This document shows positions 26,578-35,170 of a stretch of DNA of 64,000 nucleotides, one piece after another. Below the pieces are notes generated by a model, which was given only the letters and a program-made list of their open reading frames with translations, made no database searches and had not been told where the DNA came from. Source of the stretch: Paenibacillus beijingensis (GTDB taxonomy: Bacteria > Bacillota > Bacilli > Paenibacillales > Paenibacillaceae); NCBI RefSeq assembly GCF_000961095.1, contig NZ_CP011058.1, forward strand, positions 1,765,001 through 1,829,000, written 5' to 3'. The position numbers and the translations under genes were made by a program. The first letter of the stretch is position 1. Each line of letters begins with the position of its first letter.

Positions 26578-27408
26578 TTACCCTTTTACAGAGCCGGCTG
26601 TAATACCCTCAATGATATAACGTTGTAGGAACAAGAAGAATAATAACAGGGGGGCAGAGGTCATGACTAATGCAGCCAATGCTGTATTCCAAGCTTGTTC
26701 ATGGTCACCGAAAAAGGTGCTAACAGCAAGTTGTACAGTACCGTAACCCGGTTTTTGCAGCATAATGTTTGGAAGCAGAAAATCGTTCCATATCGTAAAC
26801 GAATTAATCAAAATAACTGTAACGACCATTGGCTTCAGTAAAGGAAATACAATTTTCCAAAATACTCGGTACGGACCGCAACCGTCTATTCGTGCCGATT
26901 CCTCAAGCTCAATTGGAATGGATTTAAGAAATCCATGAAATAATATTACAGCAAAAGAAACTCCGAGCCCCCAATATACAACAATGATTCCTTGAATATT
27001 GTTCATTAAATGAAACCATTTCGCGACCTTGATCAAAGGGATCATGACCGCTTGAAACGGAACTGCCATTGAAGCTATAGACAATCCAAAAAAGAAATTA
27101 TTCGTCCGAGTTCCATGTCGCGCGATTCGGTAGGAGCCCATTGCTGAAATCAAAGCAATCCCAATTGACCCTAGCAATGTGATAACAATCGTATTTCGAA
27201 ATGCAAGCGGAAGATCGATAGATTTCCAAGCAGCAGAAAAGTTTCCCCATTCGAAAATAGTTGGAAGGCTTGCCGCGTTCCGGGTAATTTCGGCAAAAGT
27301 TTTGAGTGAATTGCTTAATACTAGATAAAAGGGAGAAAGAAATACGACAAGCAATAGCAATAGAATTAGTTCAATGAGGAACAGCTTGCGGAAATAAGTG
27401 GCATGCAT
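26578..27408 (-). CDS. ABC transporter permease, MalG type
   Basis: 276-aa inner-membrane permease with six predicted helices. The EAA loop that docks the ATPase reads EESARIDGCGPYRVFWKIVFPLLKP. The start is the ATG at 27408, which overlaps the stop of the MalF-type permease (TGATG) and has AGGTG eight bases upstream. A GTG one codon earlier is less well placed. Translational coupling with the preceding gene is likely. Partner of the permease and binding protein on either side. Confidence 0.92.
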   Translation of the reverse strand: MHATYFRKLFLIELILLLLLVVFLSPFYLVLSNSLKTFAEITRNAASLPTIFEWGNFSAAWKSIDLPLAFRNTIVITLLGSIGIALISAMGSYRIARHGTRTNNFFFGLSIASMAVPFQAVMIPLIKVAKWFHLMNNIQGIIVVYWGLGVSFAVILFHGFLKSIPIELEESARIDGCGPYRVFWKIVFPLLKPMVVTVILINSFTIWNDFLLPNIMLQKPGYGTVQLAVSTFFGDHEQAWNTALAALVMTSAPLLLFFLFLQRYIIEGITAGSVKG

Positions 27409-28289
27409 CACACTTGCACCTCCCGCTTCTTCGTCAAATACACTTGGATGATTGAAATAATCATGACAATAAAGAAGAAAACGATTGCTTTTGCAGCCCC
27501 CAAGCCCATGTTATTTTTTGCAAATGCTTCAGTATATATGTTCATTGCGATTGATTCAGTAGAAAGAAAAGGCCCTCCTTTTGTAAGGGCATAGTTTAAA
27601 TCAAATGATTTGAAAGCAGCGACTGTAGATATAAAAATACAAACTGTAATAGATGGCATGATCATCGGAAAAATTACATCGCGAAGAATCTGTGGGGTTT
27701 TAGCTCCGTCAATCGTAGCTGCCTCGATCAAATCTCGCGGTACATTTGCCAAACCGGAAATATAATAAACCATAATATAACCGACTGCCTGCCAGACAAA
27801 CACAATAACTAGCGCCCAAAAAGCGGTTGTTTCATTGCCCAGCCATGGTAGATTAAAAAAAGCAATGCCACTATATTCACCTATAGTAGAGAACCCCTGA
27901 GAATATATGAAAAGCCAAATGAAACCAAGTATTATTCCGCCAATTACGTTAGGCATAAAAAATAATGTGCGCAGTACATTTCTGCTCTTTAAAGGTTTAG
28001 ATACAAAATATGCTATTATGAACCCAATGACGTTGCATAGAATAACCGACACAAATGTAAAACGAATCGTAAACCAGAGTGAATGTAAGAACTGTGTATC
28101 ATTAGTGAATATAAATTTATAGTTATCTATGCCAACCCAAGGCATTTTATCTGACAAACCATTCCAATTCGTAAATGAATAATAAATACCAAAAGTAAAA
28201 GGAATGGCTGTGATCAAAGTGAATAAAATAACAAAAGGACCCATAAATACAATTTGTTGCATAATACTTGTTGACCAAACTCTATTCAT
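27408..28289 (-). CDS. ABC transporter permease, MalF type
   Basis: 293-aa permease with six predicted helices and the EAA loop EAATIDGAKTPQILRDVIFPMIMP. The reading frame is open to 28430, but that part overlaps the cupin gene. The ATG at 28289 has GAGGTG seven bases upstream and begins a normal MalF-like N-terminus. Forms the heterodimeric channel with the MalG-type permease just downstream, with which it overlaps by one base. Confidence 0.92.
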   Translation of the reverse strand: MNRVWSTSIMQQIVFMGPFVILFTLITAIPFTFGIYYSFTNWNGLSDKMPWVGIDNYKFIFTNDTQFLHSLWFTIRFTFVSVILCNVIGFIIAYFVSKPLKSRNVLRTLFFMPNVIGGIILGFIWLFIYSQGFSTIGEYSGIAFFNLPWLGNETTAFWALVIVFVWQAVGYIMVYYISGLANVPRDLIEAATIDGAKTPQILRDVIFPMIMPSITVCIFISTVAAFKSFDLNYALTKGGPFLSTESIAMNIYTEAFAKNNMGLGAAKAIVFFFIVMIISIIQVYLTKKREVQV

Positions 28290-28368
28290 CACAATACACC
28301 TCACCTTACCCATGATCGCCGTCTGTACATTGGCGGAACCGCTATCGCTGACAGAAACATGTTGGTGA

Positions 28369-28713
28369 TTATTTGGAATAATAGCGAACTTCAAACGTTT
28401 TGCAGCCATTTGGCGCCACCCAAGGACCATGCTTCATGCCGGGCGGACGGCAAGCCACCATACCCGCAGTAAACTCCTGATTCAGTGTCAGGTCGATGAT
28501 TGAGCCTTCAATGATGTACAGTTCCTCCCAAAAATCATGAATCTGTACCCCGTTAGGAGTCGTATCGGTTCCTGGCGCAAAGATGAGGATACGTGTCGCG
28601 ACACCCGATTCCGGATCTTTGGCGATTACTCTTTCAGATAAACCTTCCACCTTGCTGAAAGGTACCTCCGCAAATTGACGATAATCGGTAAATTCCAGTT
28701 CCTGTTTTCCCAT
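28369..28713 (-). CDS. Cupin-domain protein
   Basis: 114-aa single-domain cupin. The two cupin motifs are visible: NGVQIHDFWEELYIIEGS (motif 1, with His and Glu metal ligands) and GMVACRPPGMKHGPW (motif 2, with its His). Similar small cupins include ChrR-like anti-sigma sensors and metal-dependent dioxygenases or isomerases, so the reaction cannot be assigned. It directly follows the DUF2848 gene (3 bases apart), which makes translational coupling and a shared pathway likely. Confidence 0.85.
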   Translation of the reverse strand: MGKQELEFTDYRQFAEVPFSKVEGLSERVIAKDPESGVATRILIFAPGTDTTPNGVQIHDFWEELYIIEGSIIDLTLNQEFTAGMVACRPPGMKHGPWVAPNGCKTFEVRYYSK

Positions 28714-28716
28714 TTC

Positions 28717-29388
28717 TTATTCCTCCTCAGCGTTTTTTAAAAGTTTCATTTGATATTTAAGCTCGAGCTTGCGGCCTGCCTTACGATCTATCAGTTCAGC
28801 CCGGAAAGAGCCTCCAAACACAAATCCTCCGTGAAGCGGCAGTGTTCCGCAATAAAGCGCCATGTCGGAATCTGCATAGCCTCTGTCTTTTACAATTCGC
28901 ATCAACTGTTCCGGATGCAGAAACTCGCCTAACTTTCCGGATTGATATAATTGCTCACCGCCATCGATCTGTACCCAGCTTTTTATTTCAATTTCATCCC
29001 AGCGGTCAATAAACGAATCAAGCAGCCAGAGCTCTTTAGTAACCGTTTTGGCGCAAACTTGTTTTGATTTTTGGATCGATACCGCCTCCAGCACCCGATC
29101 CGTATGGTCGCTGCCAAGCCCTGCGTACCAACTTCCATCCATGTGGAGCAATACGACTTCAGCTTCACCGCTGCTGTCGTTTTGAACAACCGTGATTTCA
29201 CTCGAGGTAAGAAGCAGTTCCGGGGAAAGATCATACAGCATTGGAACCTGTGGCGGGGCGGGAATACCCAATTCTTTTAATTCCGCAATATGTTTCTTGA
29301 CAGAATCTTGATCTTTGCCTGTATAACCGGCAATAACTAACCGTTTTGGCGTCCAGTTCATCACGGTCTCATCGCATATAAATTCCAT
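28717..29388 (-). CDS. DUF2848-family protein (FAH-like hydrolase fold)
   Basis: About 223 aa. It begins with a family-typical phrase (NWTPKRLVIAGYTGKDQDSVKKHIAELKELGIPAPPQVPMLY). DUF2848 proteins are related to fumarylacetoacetate hydrolases and occur in aromatic or organic-acid breakdown clusters; no member's reaction is assigned here. Conserved-looking residues include GLGSDHTDR and LYCGTLPLHGGFVFGGSF. Two starts are possible, ATG at 29400 or at 29388; the second is nine bases from AAGGATG. The IS110 element begins almost immediately upstream, so the original promoter or operon link has been interrupted. Confidence 0.82.
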   Translation of the reverse strand: MEFICDETVMNWTPKRLVIAGYTGKDQDSVKKHIAELKELGIPAPPQVPMLYDLSPELLLTSSEITVVQNDSSGEAEVVLLHMDGSWYAGLGSDHTDRVLEAVSIQKSKQVCAKTVTKELWLLDSFIDRWDEIEIKSWVQIDGGEQLYQSGKLGEFLHPEQLMRIVKDRGYADSDMALYCGTLPLHGGFVFGGSFRAELIDRKAGRKLELKYQMKLLKNAEEE

Positions 29389-29429
29389 ATTTATGTACAT
29401 CCTTTCTCGTTAGCCATCCATGCCCCTCT

Positions 29430-29649
29430 CGGGGCACCACAGAGTAATGAAAATTTTGGTGCGGCGTTCTATACTATTCTTACGGCTGGTGAGGAAGGTC
29501 GTTAAGCTATGGTGTCGCGAACCCATCCGTTAGTCTGACTACGACGATCACGGTGCACCACGGTATGTCGCTCCTTTTGGGAAGCACGCGGGGTAGAGTA
29601 ATCCTTTCTGGTTGTTGCACCAGTCCTCAATTTCAATTGCCGTAGAAAG
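29430..29649 (+). ncRNA. Candidate bridge RNA region of the IS110 element
   Basis: The segment between the left end and the transposase is non-coding and contains hairpin-forming stretches (for example TGCCCCTCTCGGGGCA at about 29425-29438 and GGTGCACC near 29553). IS110 elements are known to encode a bridge RNA in this position that pairs with target and donor DNA. The assignment rests on position and family knowledge; no structure was computed. Confidence 0.45.
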
Positions 29650-29658
29650 GTGAATGTT

Positions 29659-30882
29659 ATGGATGTCCTCATCGAGCGCGCTTGCGGTTTGGATGTTCAC
29701 AAGAAGTCCATTACCGCTTGCGTCATGACTCCCGAAGGAAAGGAGATTAAGACCTTTCGTACGCATACGGTGTTCCTGCTGGATTTAATCGACTGGATCA
29801 AGCAGCATCGCTGTACGCACGTGGCCATGGAGAGTACCGGTGTTTACTGGAAACCAATCGTCAACCTGCTTGAAGCCGAGGAGATTCAATTCCTCGTCGT
29901 AAACGCACAGCACATTAAAGCTGTTCCCGGCAGGAAGACGGATGTGAAAGATGCCGAGTGGATCTGTAACCTTCTGCGTCATGGACTGCTCAAACCCAGC
30001 TACATTCCGGACCGTAACCAACGCGAACTCCGCGAATTAGTCCGTTACCGTCGCAGCCTGATTCAGGAACGCTCTCGTGAACATAACCGGGTTCAGAAGG
30101 TCCTTGAAGGCGCCAACATTAAGCTCGCTGCTGTTGTCTCCGACATTATGGGCGTGAGCAGCCGCGATATGATGGGGGCCATGATCGAGGGAGAAGAAGA
30201 TCCCGAAAAGCTGGCAGCTTTCGCGCGACGAACTCTGAAGAAAAAGAAGGAAGAGTTGGAATTGGCCTTACGCGGCAACATGAGTGCCCACCAACGGATC
30301 ATGCTGAAAACGATGCTCACACACGTCGATTTTCTGAATGAGCAGATTCTCGAACTGGATACGGAGGTAGCCAAACGGCTCGACCCTTTTCAGCAAGACA
30401 TTGAACGTCTAGATACCATTCCAGGGATCGGCCGACGAACCGCAGAACAAATCCTTGCCGAAGTTGGGACTGATGTCGGTTCGCGCTTCCCATCCGCCCC
30501 TAATCTCTGTTCATGGGCGGGCCTAGTTCCAGGGCAGAATGAAAGTGCCGGAAAACGAAAATCCTCAAAAACTCGCAAAGGCAACAAATATCTCCGAGCG
30601 GCACTGATTGAAGTCGCCCATTCCGTATGCAGATCCGACAACTACCTAGGAGCACAGTACAGACGCATTGCCGCCCGAAAAGGCAGACACCGAGCAGCCG
30701 TAGCCGTCGCGCACTCCATCATGACCATTGTTTATTACGTTCTTACACGAAAAGAAGATTACAAAGATTTAGGAAGTCATTATTTTGAACAGCGACAACA
30801 AGAAGCGATCGTGAGACAAGCCGTACGAAAGCTTGAGAATCTTGGTTTTCAGGTAGCCCTCTTTAATTCGGAGGCCTCTTAG
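29659..30882 (+). CDS. IS110-family transposase
   Basis: 407-aa DEDD-type recombinase. The N-terminal RuvC-like domain shows GLDVHKKSI (Asp), VAMESTGVYW (Glu) and GRKTDVKDAEW (Asp pair). The C-terminal Transposase_20 domain carries a helix-hairpin-helix-like IPGIGRRTAEQILAEVG and the Ser-containing NESAGKRKSSKTRKGNKYLR, where the catalytic serine of the family lies. The frame is open from a GTG at 29650; the ATG at 29659 has AAAGGTG eight bases upstream and is preferred. It appears intact. The product recombines the IS as a circle guided by the bridge RNA. Confidence 0.95.
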   Translation: MDVLIERACGLDVHKKSITACVMTPEGKEIKTFRTHTVFLLDLIDWIKQHRCTHVAMESTGVYWKPIVNLLEAEEIQFLVVNAQHIKAVPGRKTDVKDAEWICNLLRHGLLKPSYIPDRNQRELRELVRYRRSLIQERSREHNRVQKVLEGANIKLAAVVSDIMGVSSRDMMGAMIEGEEDPEKLAAFARRTLKKKKEELELALRGNMSAHQRIMLKTMLTHVDFLNEQILELDTEVAKRLDPFQQDIERLDTIPGIGRRTAEQILAEVGTDVGSRFPSAPNLCSWAGLVPGQNESAGKRKSSKTRKGNKYLRAALIEVAHSVCRSDNYLGAQYRRIAARKGRHRAAVAVAHSIMTIVYYVLTRKEDYKDLGSHYFEQRQQEAIVRQAVRKLENLGFQVALFNSEAS

Positions 30883-30995
30883 CGTTTCAATGTCTCAAAA
30901 TTGCGAAGAAGCACAGTTTTTAAAAACCATAAAAGCTGGGCTTAGTTTCGTGCTGCCATTTTTGGGTCTGAGCTAATAGTAATTTTCGGGGTAGC

Positions 30996-31769
30996 CTATA
31001 ACACACGATGTTTCAAGCTCGGGAACGTTTCTCTTATTCGGGATACCTCGGACGGATCGATTTCCGATTTTACGATGGTTTCTTGTTCTCCGCCTGACGC
31101 CAACGTAATGCCCCACGGATCAACTATGGAACTGTGTCCGCCGAGTAGAACATTCCGGGTTGTTCCTACACAATTACATGAAATAAGAAAGCTTTGATTT
31201 TCCAAAGCGCGCGTAGCATTAAACAGCTTCCAATGCTCAAGACGCTGATGCGGCCAAGCCGAGGTAACAAGGAACATCTCCGCTCCCAAGTCAACCTGCT
31301 GACGGTAAAGTTCAGGAAACCGAAGATCATAACACGTTGTCAATCCGACCTTCCCGAATTCAGTATCGATTACTTTCGCGCCATCCCCCCTTGTCAGAAG
31401 TTCACCTTCTTTTGAACCGTAGCGGAATAAATGCGTTTTATGATAAGTGCCTGCCAGCTTGCCTTGACGATCAAACAGAATGCTTGTGTTGTAATAGTTT
31501 CCGTCCTTCTCTTCGACAAAGCTTCCCGCAAATAAATAGACCCCGTGGCGTCTCGCAGTTTCAGAAAATAAGGTAACGAAGGGACCTGTGATCGGCTCCG
31601 CCTCTTCTGTATACTTATCAAACGAAAAGTAACCGGTCGCCCATATTTCCGGCAGCAGGATCAGATCCGCGTCTTGAGCAGCCTGATCCACCAGCCCGGC
31701 AGCACGTTCAATTCGCTGTTCTTTACTCTCCTGATCCTTAATTTCCAATTGAATGGATGCAATCTTCAT
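30996..31769 (-). CDS. Nitrilase-superfamily carbon-nitrogen hydrolase
   Basis: 257-aa cytosolic hydrolase that cleaves C-N bonds (amide, carbamoyl or nitrile). The Glu-Lys-Cys triad is visible: Glu in ILLPEIWATGYF, Lys in GTYHKTHLF and Cys in GLTTCYDLRFPELYRQ. The sequence most resembles the omega-amidase/Nit2-like branch, but the substrate is unknown. The start is the ATG at 31769, just after the region rich in G; the frame extends to 31799. It sits third in the hpaB operon, 40 bases after the PNPOx-fold gene, and the IS110 element follows its stop within about 10 bases. Confidence 0.88.
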   Translation of the reverse strand: MKIASIQLEIKDQESKEQRIERAAGLVDQAAQDADLILLPEIWATGYFSFDKYTEEAEPITGPFVTLFSETARRHGVYLFAGSFVEEKDGNYYNTSILFDRQGKLAGTYHKTHLFRYGSKEGELLTRGDGAKVIDTEFGKVGLTTCYDLRFPELYRQQVDLGAEMFLVTSAWPHQRLEHWKLFNATRALENQSFLISCNCVGTTRNVLLGGHSSIVDPWGITLASGGEQETIVKSEIDPSEVSRIRETFPSLKHRVL

Positions 31770-31808
31770 AACTCTCTGTCCCCCCCTTTTTGAGATCATG
31801 GATAAGCG

Positions 31809-32264
31809 TTAAGCAAGATTAATCAGTGCGTTCTTCATTTCGTCATCCAGCTTCTTAATCAATTCAGCTTTGTATGTTTTGACAAATGCCGGCTGGGCAA
31901 CAATTTTGCCGCCGTAGAAGATGATGTCTCGAATCTCCTTTACGTCCACTTCCAACAGCGCCATTTTTAACGTAAGATCTTCTGTTTTAGCGACCTTCAC
32001 AACTGCATTCCCTTTAATGGAATACACCGTCTCATGGGAAATAAAATTCAAAACCAATTTGGGATCCTCTTTCAATATCCGTACAAAGTCGGATTTGGCG
32101 TCGATTGCAAAACGAACCGTTTTCGGACCTACTGCATAGACCCATGAAAGAGCCGTCGAAAATAGATCCCCGTTTTCTTTATTCACTACATTTAGGAGCA
32201 CAATATTCTGGCCTTGTAACTCGGATCTCATTCCGGCTGTAAGCTCGGTCGTCAATTTGGACAT
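31809..32264 (-). CDS. Pyridoxamine 5'-phosphate oxidase-fold flavoprotein
   Basis: 151-aa split-barrel flavin-binding family protein (FSTALSWVYAVGPKTVRFAIDAKSDFVRILKEDPKLVLNFI matches the FMN-binding beta-barrel pattern). The ATG at 32264 follows a perfect AAAGGAGG. It begins three bases after the hpaB-like gene. In two-component monooxygenases a flavin reductase supplies FADH2, and this protein could be that partner, but it is not a typical HpaC; this is inference. Confidence 0.78.
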   Translation of the reverse strand: MSKLTTELTAGMRSELQGQNIVLLNVVNKENGDLFSTALSWVYAVGPKTVRFAIDAKSDFVRILKEDPKLVLNFISHETVYSIKGNAVVKVAKTEDLTLKMALLEVDVKEIRDIIFYGGKIVAQPAFVKTYKAELIKKLDDEMKNALINLA

Positions 32265-32267
32265 GTC

Positions 32268-33722
32268 CTATACCTCCTTTAATAATGCTTTCGGCACGGT
32301 ATAGCTCCCCAAAAAACGATCGACCATCTCAAGAGGTTCATGATAACCATAATTACGGTATGCGTGCCCCCTTACGACAAATGGAGCTCCGTTGTAAAAC
32401 ATTTCATATTGTTGGTGACGTCCAGCGAACTCTGAACCGATGATGTCCCATGCCAATCGGTACAATTGAATTCTTGCCTCTGAATCGACGCCGGAAGCAC
32501 GTATATATTGGCGGATGTCATCTTTGGTTTCTGGATTGACCATCTCATGATAGGAGGAAGGCAACTGCAGCACGCCTCCACCGACAAGCTCGCGCAGAAT
32601 TTTAATTACACCTGCATAAATTTGATCTTGCATGCCAACTATGCCATACAAAAAACGCGCATTAGGACGTGCTGTACCATTCTTATCCACTGTACACTCA
32701 TACTCACTTGCAAGCAGCATGCCCTCAACCGTCGCAGCCAATGAAGCCAGTTCACCTAACCGTTCCTGTACCTGCGGGAACTTGTCAGTCCCCCCCATTG
32801 CGGTAATCTTTCGGGCTACTCCGATCGTAAATTTCAATTTTGTACTCAGTCGAATTTGCGCCTGATTGTTCCCCAGCACATGAGCCGGTGTCTCATGGAA
32901 CTGCGCCCTCGTTGCTTCAATGTTTTTATATGTGAATACATGCTTCCACGGTATGAATACATCGTCGAATACAACAAGCGAATCACTTTCGTCAAATTGA
33001 GTGGAAAGAGGATAATCAAATATACTTTCCTTGCCTGTTGCATAGGTAGGACGCGGGTATAGCTTTAAACCGGGCGTATCTATCGGCAGGACAAAGGATA
33101 TAGCATAATCCTCATCGCCCGGTCTGAGCGGCGTAATACAGCTAACAAATAAATAGTTTGAAACTGCAGCGCTCGTCCCGAGCATTTGCGATCCACGTAC
33201 GACAATGCCGTCTTTCCTCTCTTCAAGAACACCTACCGGTAAATATTTTTCTTCCTGTTCATGTGCGGCCTTGCTGCGATCCACCTGCGGAGGAATGATG
33301 ACATAGGTTACAAACAAGTCTTCATCGCGAGCGTACTGATAAAAGTCCAATACGTTCTGCCGGTATTCACCGAATACATCAGGATAACTTGCGAATCCGG
33401 CCAAAAAAGCGGCGACATGATCCGGGCTGCGTCCTGCGAACCCGCAAGTCGCATCCGCCCACTTGGCAATCGCTCGGCGGCGAACTGCCAAATCTTCGCG
33501 GCTACGGGGAATCATGAACACTTTATTGGCGGTTGTCCCGTCCTCTGTCGTATAAATCATGTCATTGGAAGGATCAGCAGCCAAATCGTACAATCTCGCA
33601 AAAGACTCTGAAATGCCTCTGAAAGCGGGATGTGACGTGACATCCTGGACTTTTTCACCATTCACATAGATACATCTGTTATCTTTCAAAGAGTTCAAAT
33701 ATTGTTTGCCATTACGAACCAT
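32268..33722 (-). CDS. HpaB-type FADH2-dependent monooxygenase, large component
   Basis: 484-aa member of the 4-hydroxyphenylacetate 3-monooxygenase (HpaB/PvcC) family in the acyl-CoA dehydrogenase fold. Supporting phrases are TYVIIPPQVDRSK, GIVVRGSQMLGTSAAVSNYLFV, FDDVFIPWKHVF and a C-terminal EFAGRHQQYEMFYNG. Such enzymes hydroxylate phenolic substrates with reduced FAD made by a separate reductase. It is the first gene of the cluster; a palindrome at 33765-33778 lies 43 bases upstream and matches one in front of the GntR gene. The actual phenolic substrate cannot be read from the sequence. Confidence 0.92.
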   Translation of the reverse strand: MVRNGKQYLNSLKDNRCIYVNGEKVQDVTSHPAFRGISESFARLYDLAADPSNDMIYTTEDGTTANKVFMIPRSREDLAVRRRAIAKWADATCGFAGRSPDHVAAFLAGFASYPDVFGEYRQNVLDFYQYARDEDLFVTYVIIPPQVDRSKAAHEQEEKYLPVGVLEERKDGIVVRGSQMLGTSAAVSNYLFVSCITPLRPGDEDYAISFVLPIDTPGLKLYPRPTYATGKESIFDYPLSTQFDESDSLVVFDDVFIPWKHVFTYKNIEATRAQFHETPAHVLGNNQAQIRLSTKLKFTIGVARKITAMGGTDKFPQVQERLGELASLAATVEGMLLASEYECTVDKNGTARPNARFLYGIVGMQDQIYAGVIKILRELVGGGVLQLPSSYHEMVNPETKDDIRQYIRASGVDSEARIQLYRLAWDIIGSEFAGRHQQYEMFYNGAPFVVRGHAYRNYGYHEPLEMVDRFLGSYTVPKALLKEV

Positions 33723-33764
33723 CGCTGATCATCCCTTCATTTCATTTGCACTTAGTATGTTGTG

Positions 33765-33778
33765 TTGTGTATACATAA
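33765..33778. promoter_or_regulatory. Probable GntR operator upstream of the monooxygenase
   Basis: TTGTGTATACATAA differs at one position from the perfect palindrome TTATGTATACATAA in front of the GntR gene (34666-34679). The central TGTATACA core is identical. It lies 43 bases before the hpaB-like start, where a repressor could block the promoter. The surrounding 33723-33974 is AT-rich with no gene. Confidence 0.65.
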
Positions 33779-33974
33779 AACTTCAAAAAAAATGTTTGAA
33801 TGATTTATGTTAGATTAGCTAACTCGATTCTATGCGTTAGGTTCTTATTAGTCAATAGTTTTTTTAATTTTGAATAAATATCGCAGTTTTCCTGACATGA
33901 AAGAAAAAATACTATAAATATAAAAATTGTAATCGCTTTCTTTTTTTGGTTATTATCATTTATCATCCTAATAT

Positions 33975-34637
33975 TTAAATTATTAAAGATTGTTTTGTCT
34001 TATTTAAATGTAAAATCATCGCTTCACCGGATTTTTCTTCGTCTCTGCTCTCCATACAAGAAATAATAGTCAAATGCTCCTCTAACACCTCGTTCATCCG
34101 GTTACTTTTTTTAATCGCCCTCAGCCCTATAAGCTGTGACAAATTGTGAAGATTCAGCAGCACTTGCTCAATTAATTCGAAATCGACAAATTTAACAAAG
34201 GAAATATGAAATAATTGGTCAAGTTTAATAAACGCGATGTCATCGTTGGCTAACATAGCTTCTTTTTGCTGCTTACAAATATTTTTCAGTATCTTCAATT
34301 GTTCCGATGTAATGATTTCGGCCAGTTTACGGATCATTTTCGTTTCAATTGAAGTACGAAGCAAAAATATTTGCTCGATTTCGCTTTCCGTCACTTTGCG
34401 AACTGTCATTCCTTTGCGCGGAATTGAAACGATCAAGCCTTCTTTAATTAAATCCTGCAAAGCTTCCCTAACAGGTGTTCTCGATGTGTTCAGTAGTTCC
34501 GCCAACTTCACCTCAGTAAATATTTCTTCCGACGAAATATAGCCGCTCAAAATAACGTGCTTAATTTCATTGTAAGCCATTTCCTTTGTTGTGGAAGGTT
34601 TATCGATAGGTTTTAAATTAAACTTGGTTGAAGCCAT
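33975..34637 (-). CDS. GntR-family regulator, FCD type
   Basis: 220-aa transcription factor. A winged helix-turn-helix (about residues 20-80) contains FTEVKLAELLNTSRTPVREALQDLIKEGLI, and the C-terminal half is an all-helical FCD ligand domain (FLLRTSIETKMIRKLAE; DQLFHISFVKF; EEHLTIISCMES). FCD regulators usually bind an organic acid or similar effector. The gene lies upstream of the hpaB-like gene in the same direction, separated by 250 AT-rich bases, and its own promoter region contains the perfect palindrome at 34666-34679, so it is likely autoregulated and controls the cluster. Confidence 0.92.
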   Translation of the reverse strand: MASTKFNLKPIDKPSTTKEMAYNEIKHVILSGYISSEEIFTEVKLAELLNTSRTPVREALQDLIKEGLIVSIPRKGMTVRKVTESEIEQIFLLRTSIETKMIRKLAEIITSEQLKILKNICKQQKEAMLANDDIAFIKLDQLFHISFVKFVDFELIEQVLLNLHNLSQLIGLRAIKKSNRMNEVLEEHLTIISCMESRDEEKSGEAMILHLNKTKQSLII

Positions 34638-34665
34638 ATCAATCCATACCTTTCTAGTTTATGAT

Positions 34666-34679
34666 TTATGTATACATAA
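34666..34679. promoter_or_regulatory. Probable GntR operator at its own promoter
   Basis: Perfect 14-base palindrome TTATGTATACATAA, 29 bases before the GntR start codon. A one-mismatch copy stands before the first catabolic gene at 33765-33778. Confidence 0.7.
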
Positions 34680-34871
34680 TACGCAACTTATCAAATAACG
34701 TCAACACAATATAAAGGAGTTTTTTTACAATAGAGCGGGCTTCAACTTTCGGCTATCTAAAGGTTTTTGACAAACCACATATCCCTCACCTCATTTAAAA
34801 AGATTAAACGAAATGTTGAACATATTACTTACATCTTCTCCTAGCCGAGGGATGCCGGGTTATTTCTTTCC

Positions 34872-35055
34872 TAACGGCTGCCACAGCCTCTAAGTTTAAT
34901 GAAAATGACCCTTTTTAAGTTCTAACGGAGATGAGCGCAGCTATTGGTTGCAGGAATAGCCCTATTTGGGCGGGAACGATCAGATAAGGTCTCTCATAAC
35001 CGTTACATTTTGCAAAAGGGTATTTTGAGCACAATAACGTCTTTGCCAGCCGTTA
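34872..35055. repeat. MITE-like element built of TAACGG arms
   Basis: The 588-base gap between the GntR gene and tagO holds no gene. TAACGGCTGCCACAG (34872-34886) faces CTTTGCCAGCCGTTA (35041-35055), inverted with 13 of 15 bases matching. Nested inside, TAACGGAGATGAG (34923-34935) faces CTCATAACCGTTA (34993-35005). The result is a 184-base double inverted repeat with no coding potential, of the kind often dispersed in Paenibacillus intergenic DNA. Confidence 0.55.
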
Positions 35056-35170
35056 CCTCCCGAAGGTCATTCATCCATTCCGTACGCGCAGGCTGAACCT
35101 GCGACCCCATCGTTGCCAACGATCCGCTCTATCCACAATTGTTAGATTCGCATAACTTCCTACTACAACG

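Larger units (their letters stand above)
29410..30990 (+). mobile_element. IS110-family insertion sequence (approximate ends)
   Basis: About 1.6 kb inserted between the nitrilase-type and DUF2848 genes, which face the other way and would otherwise be close neighbours. It has one transposase gene, about 240 non-coding bases upstream of it and about 110 downstream. No terminal inverted repeats or target duplications are evident, which is normal for IS110. The long non-coding end is on the upstream side, as in the IS110 group rather than the IS1111 group. The exact ends cannot be fixed from one copy. Confidence 0.8.

Noticed and set aside
29410..30990. A CRISPR-type or toxin-antitoxin locus in the plus-strand gene region
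   Set aside because: The only plus-strand gene is a standard IS110 transposase. No direct repeats with spacers or small gene pairs were found anywhere in the window.
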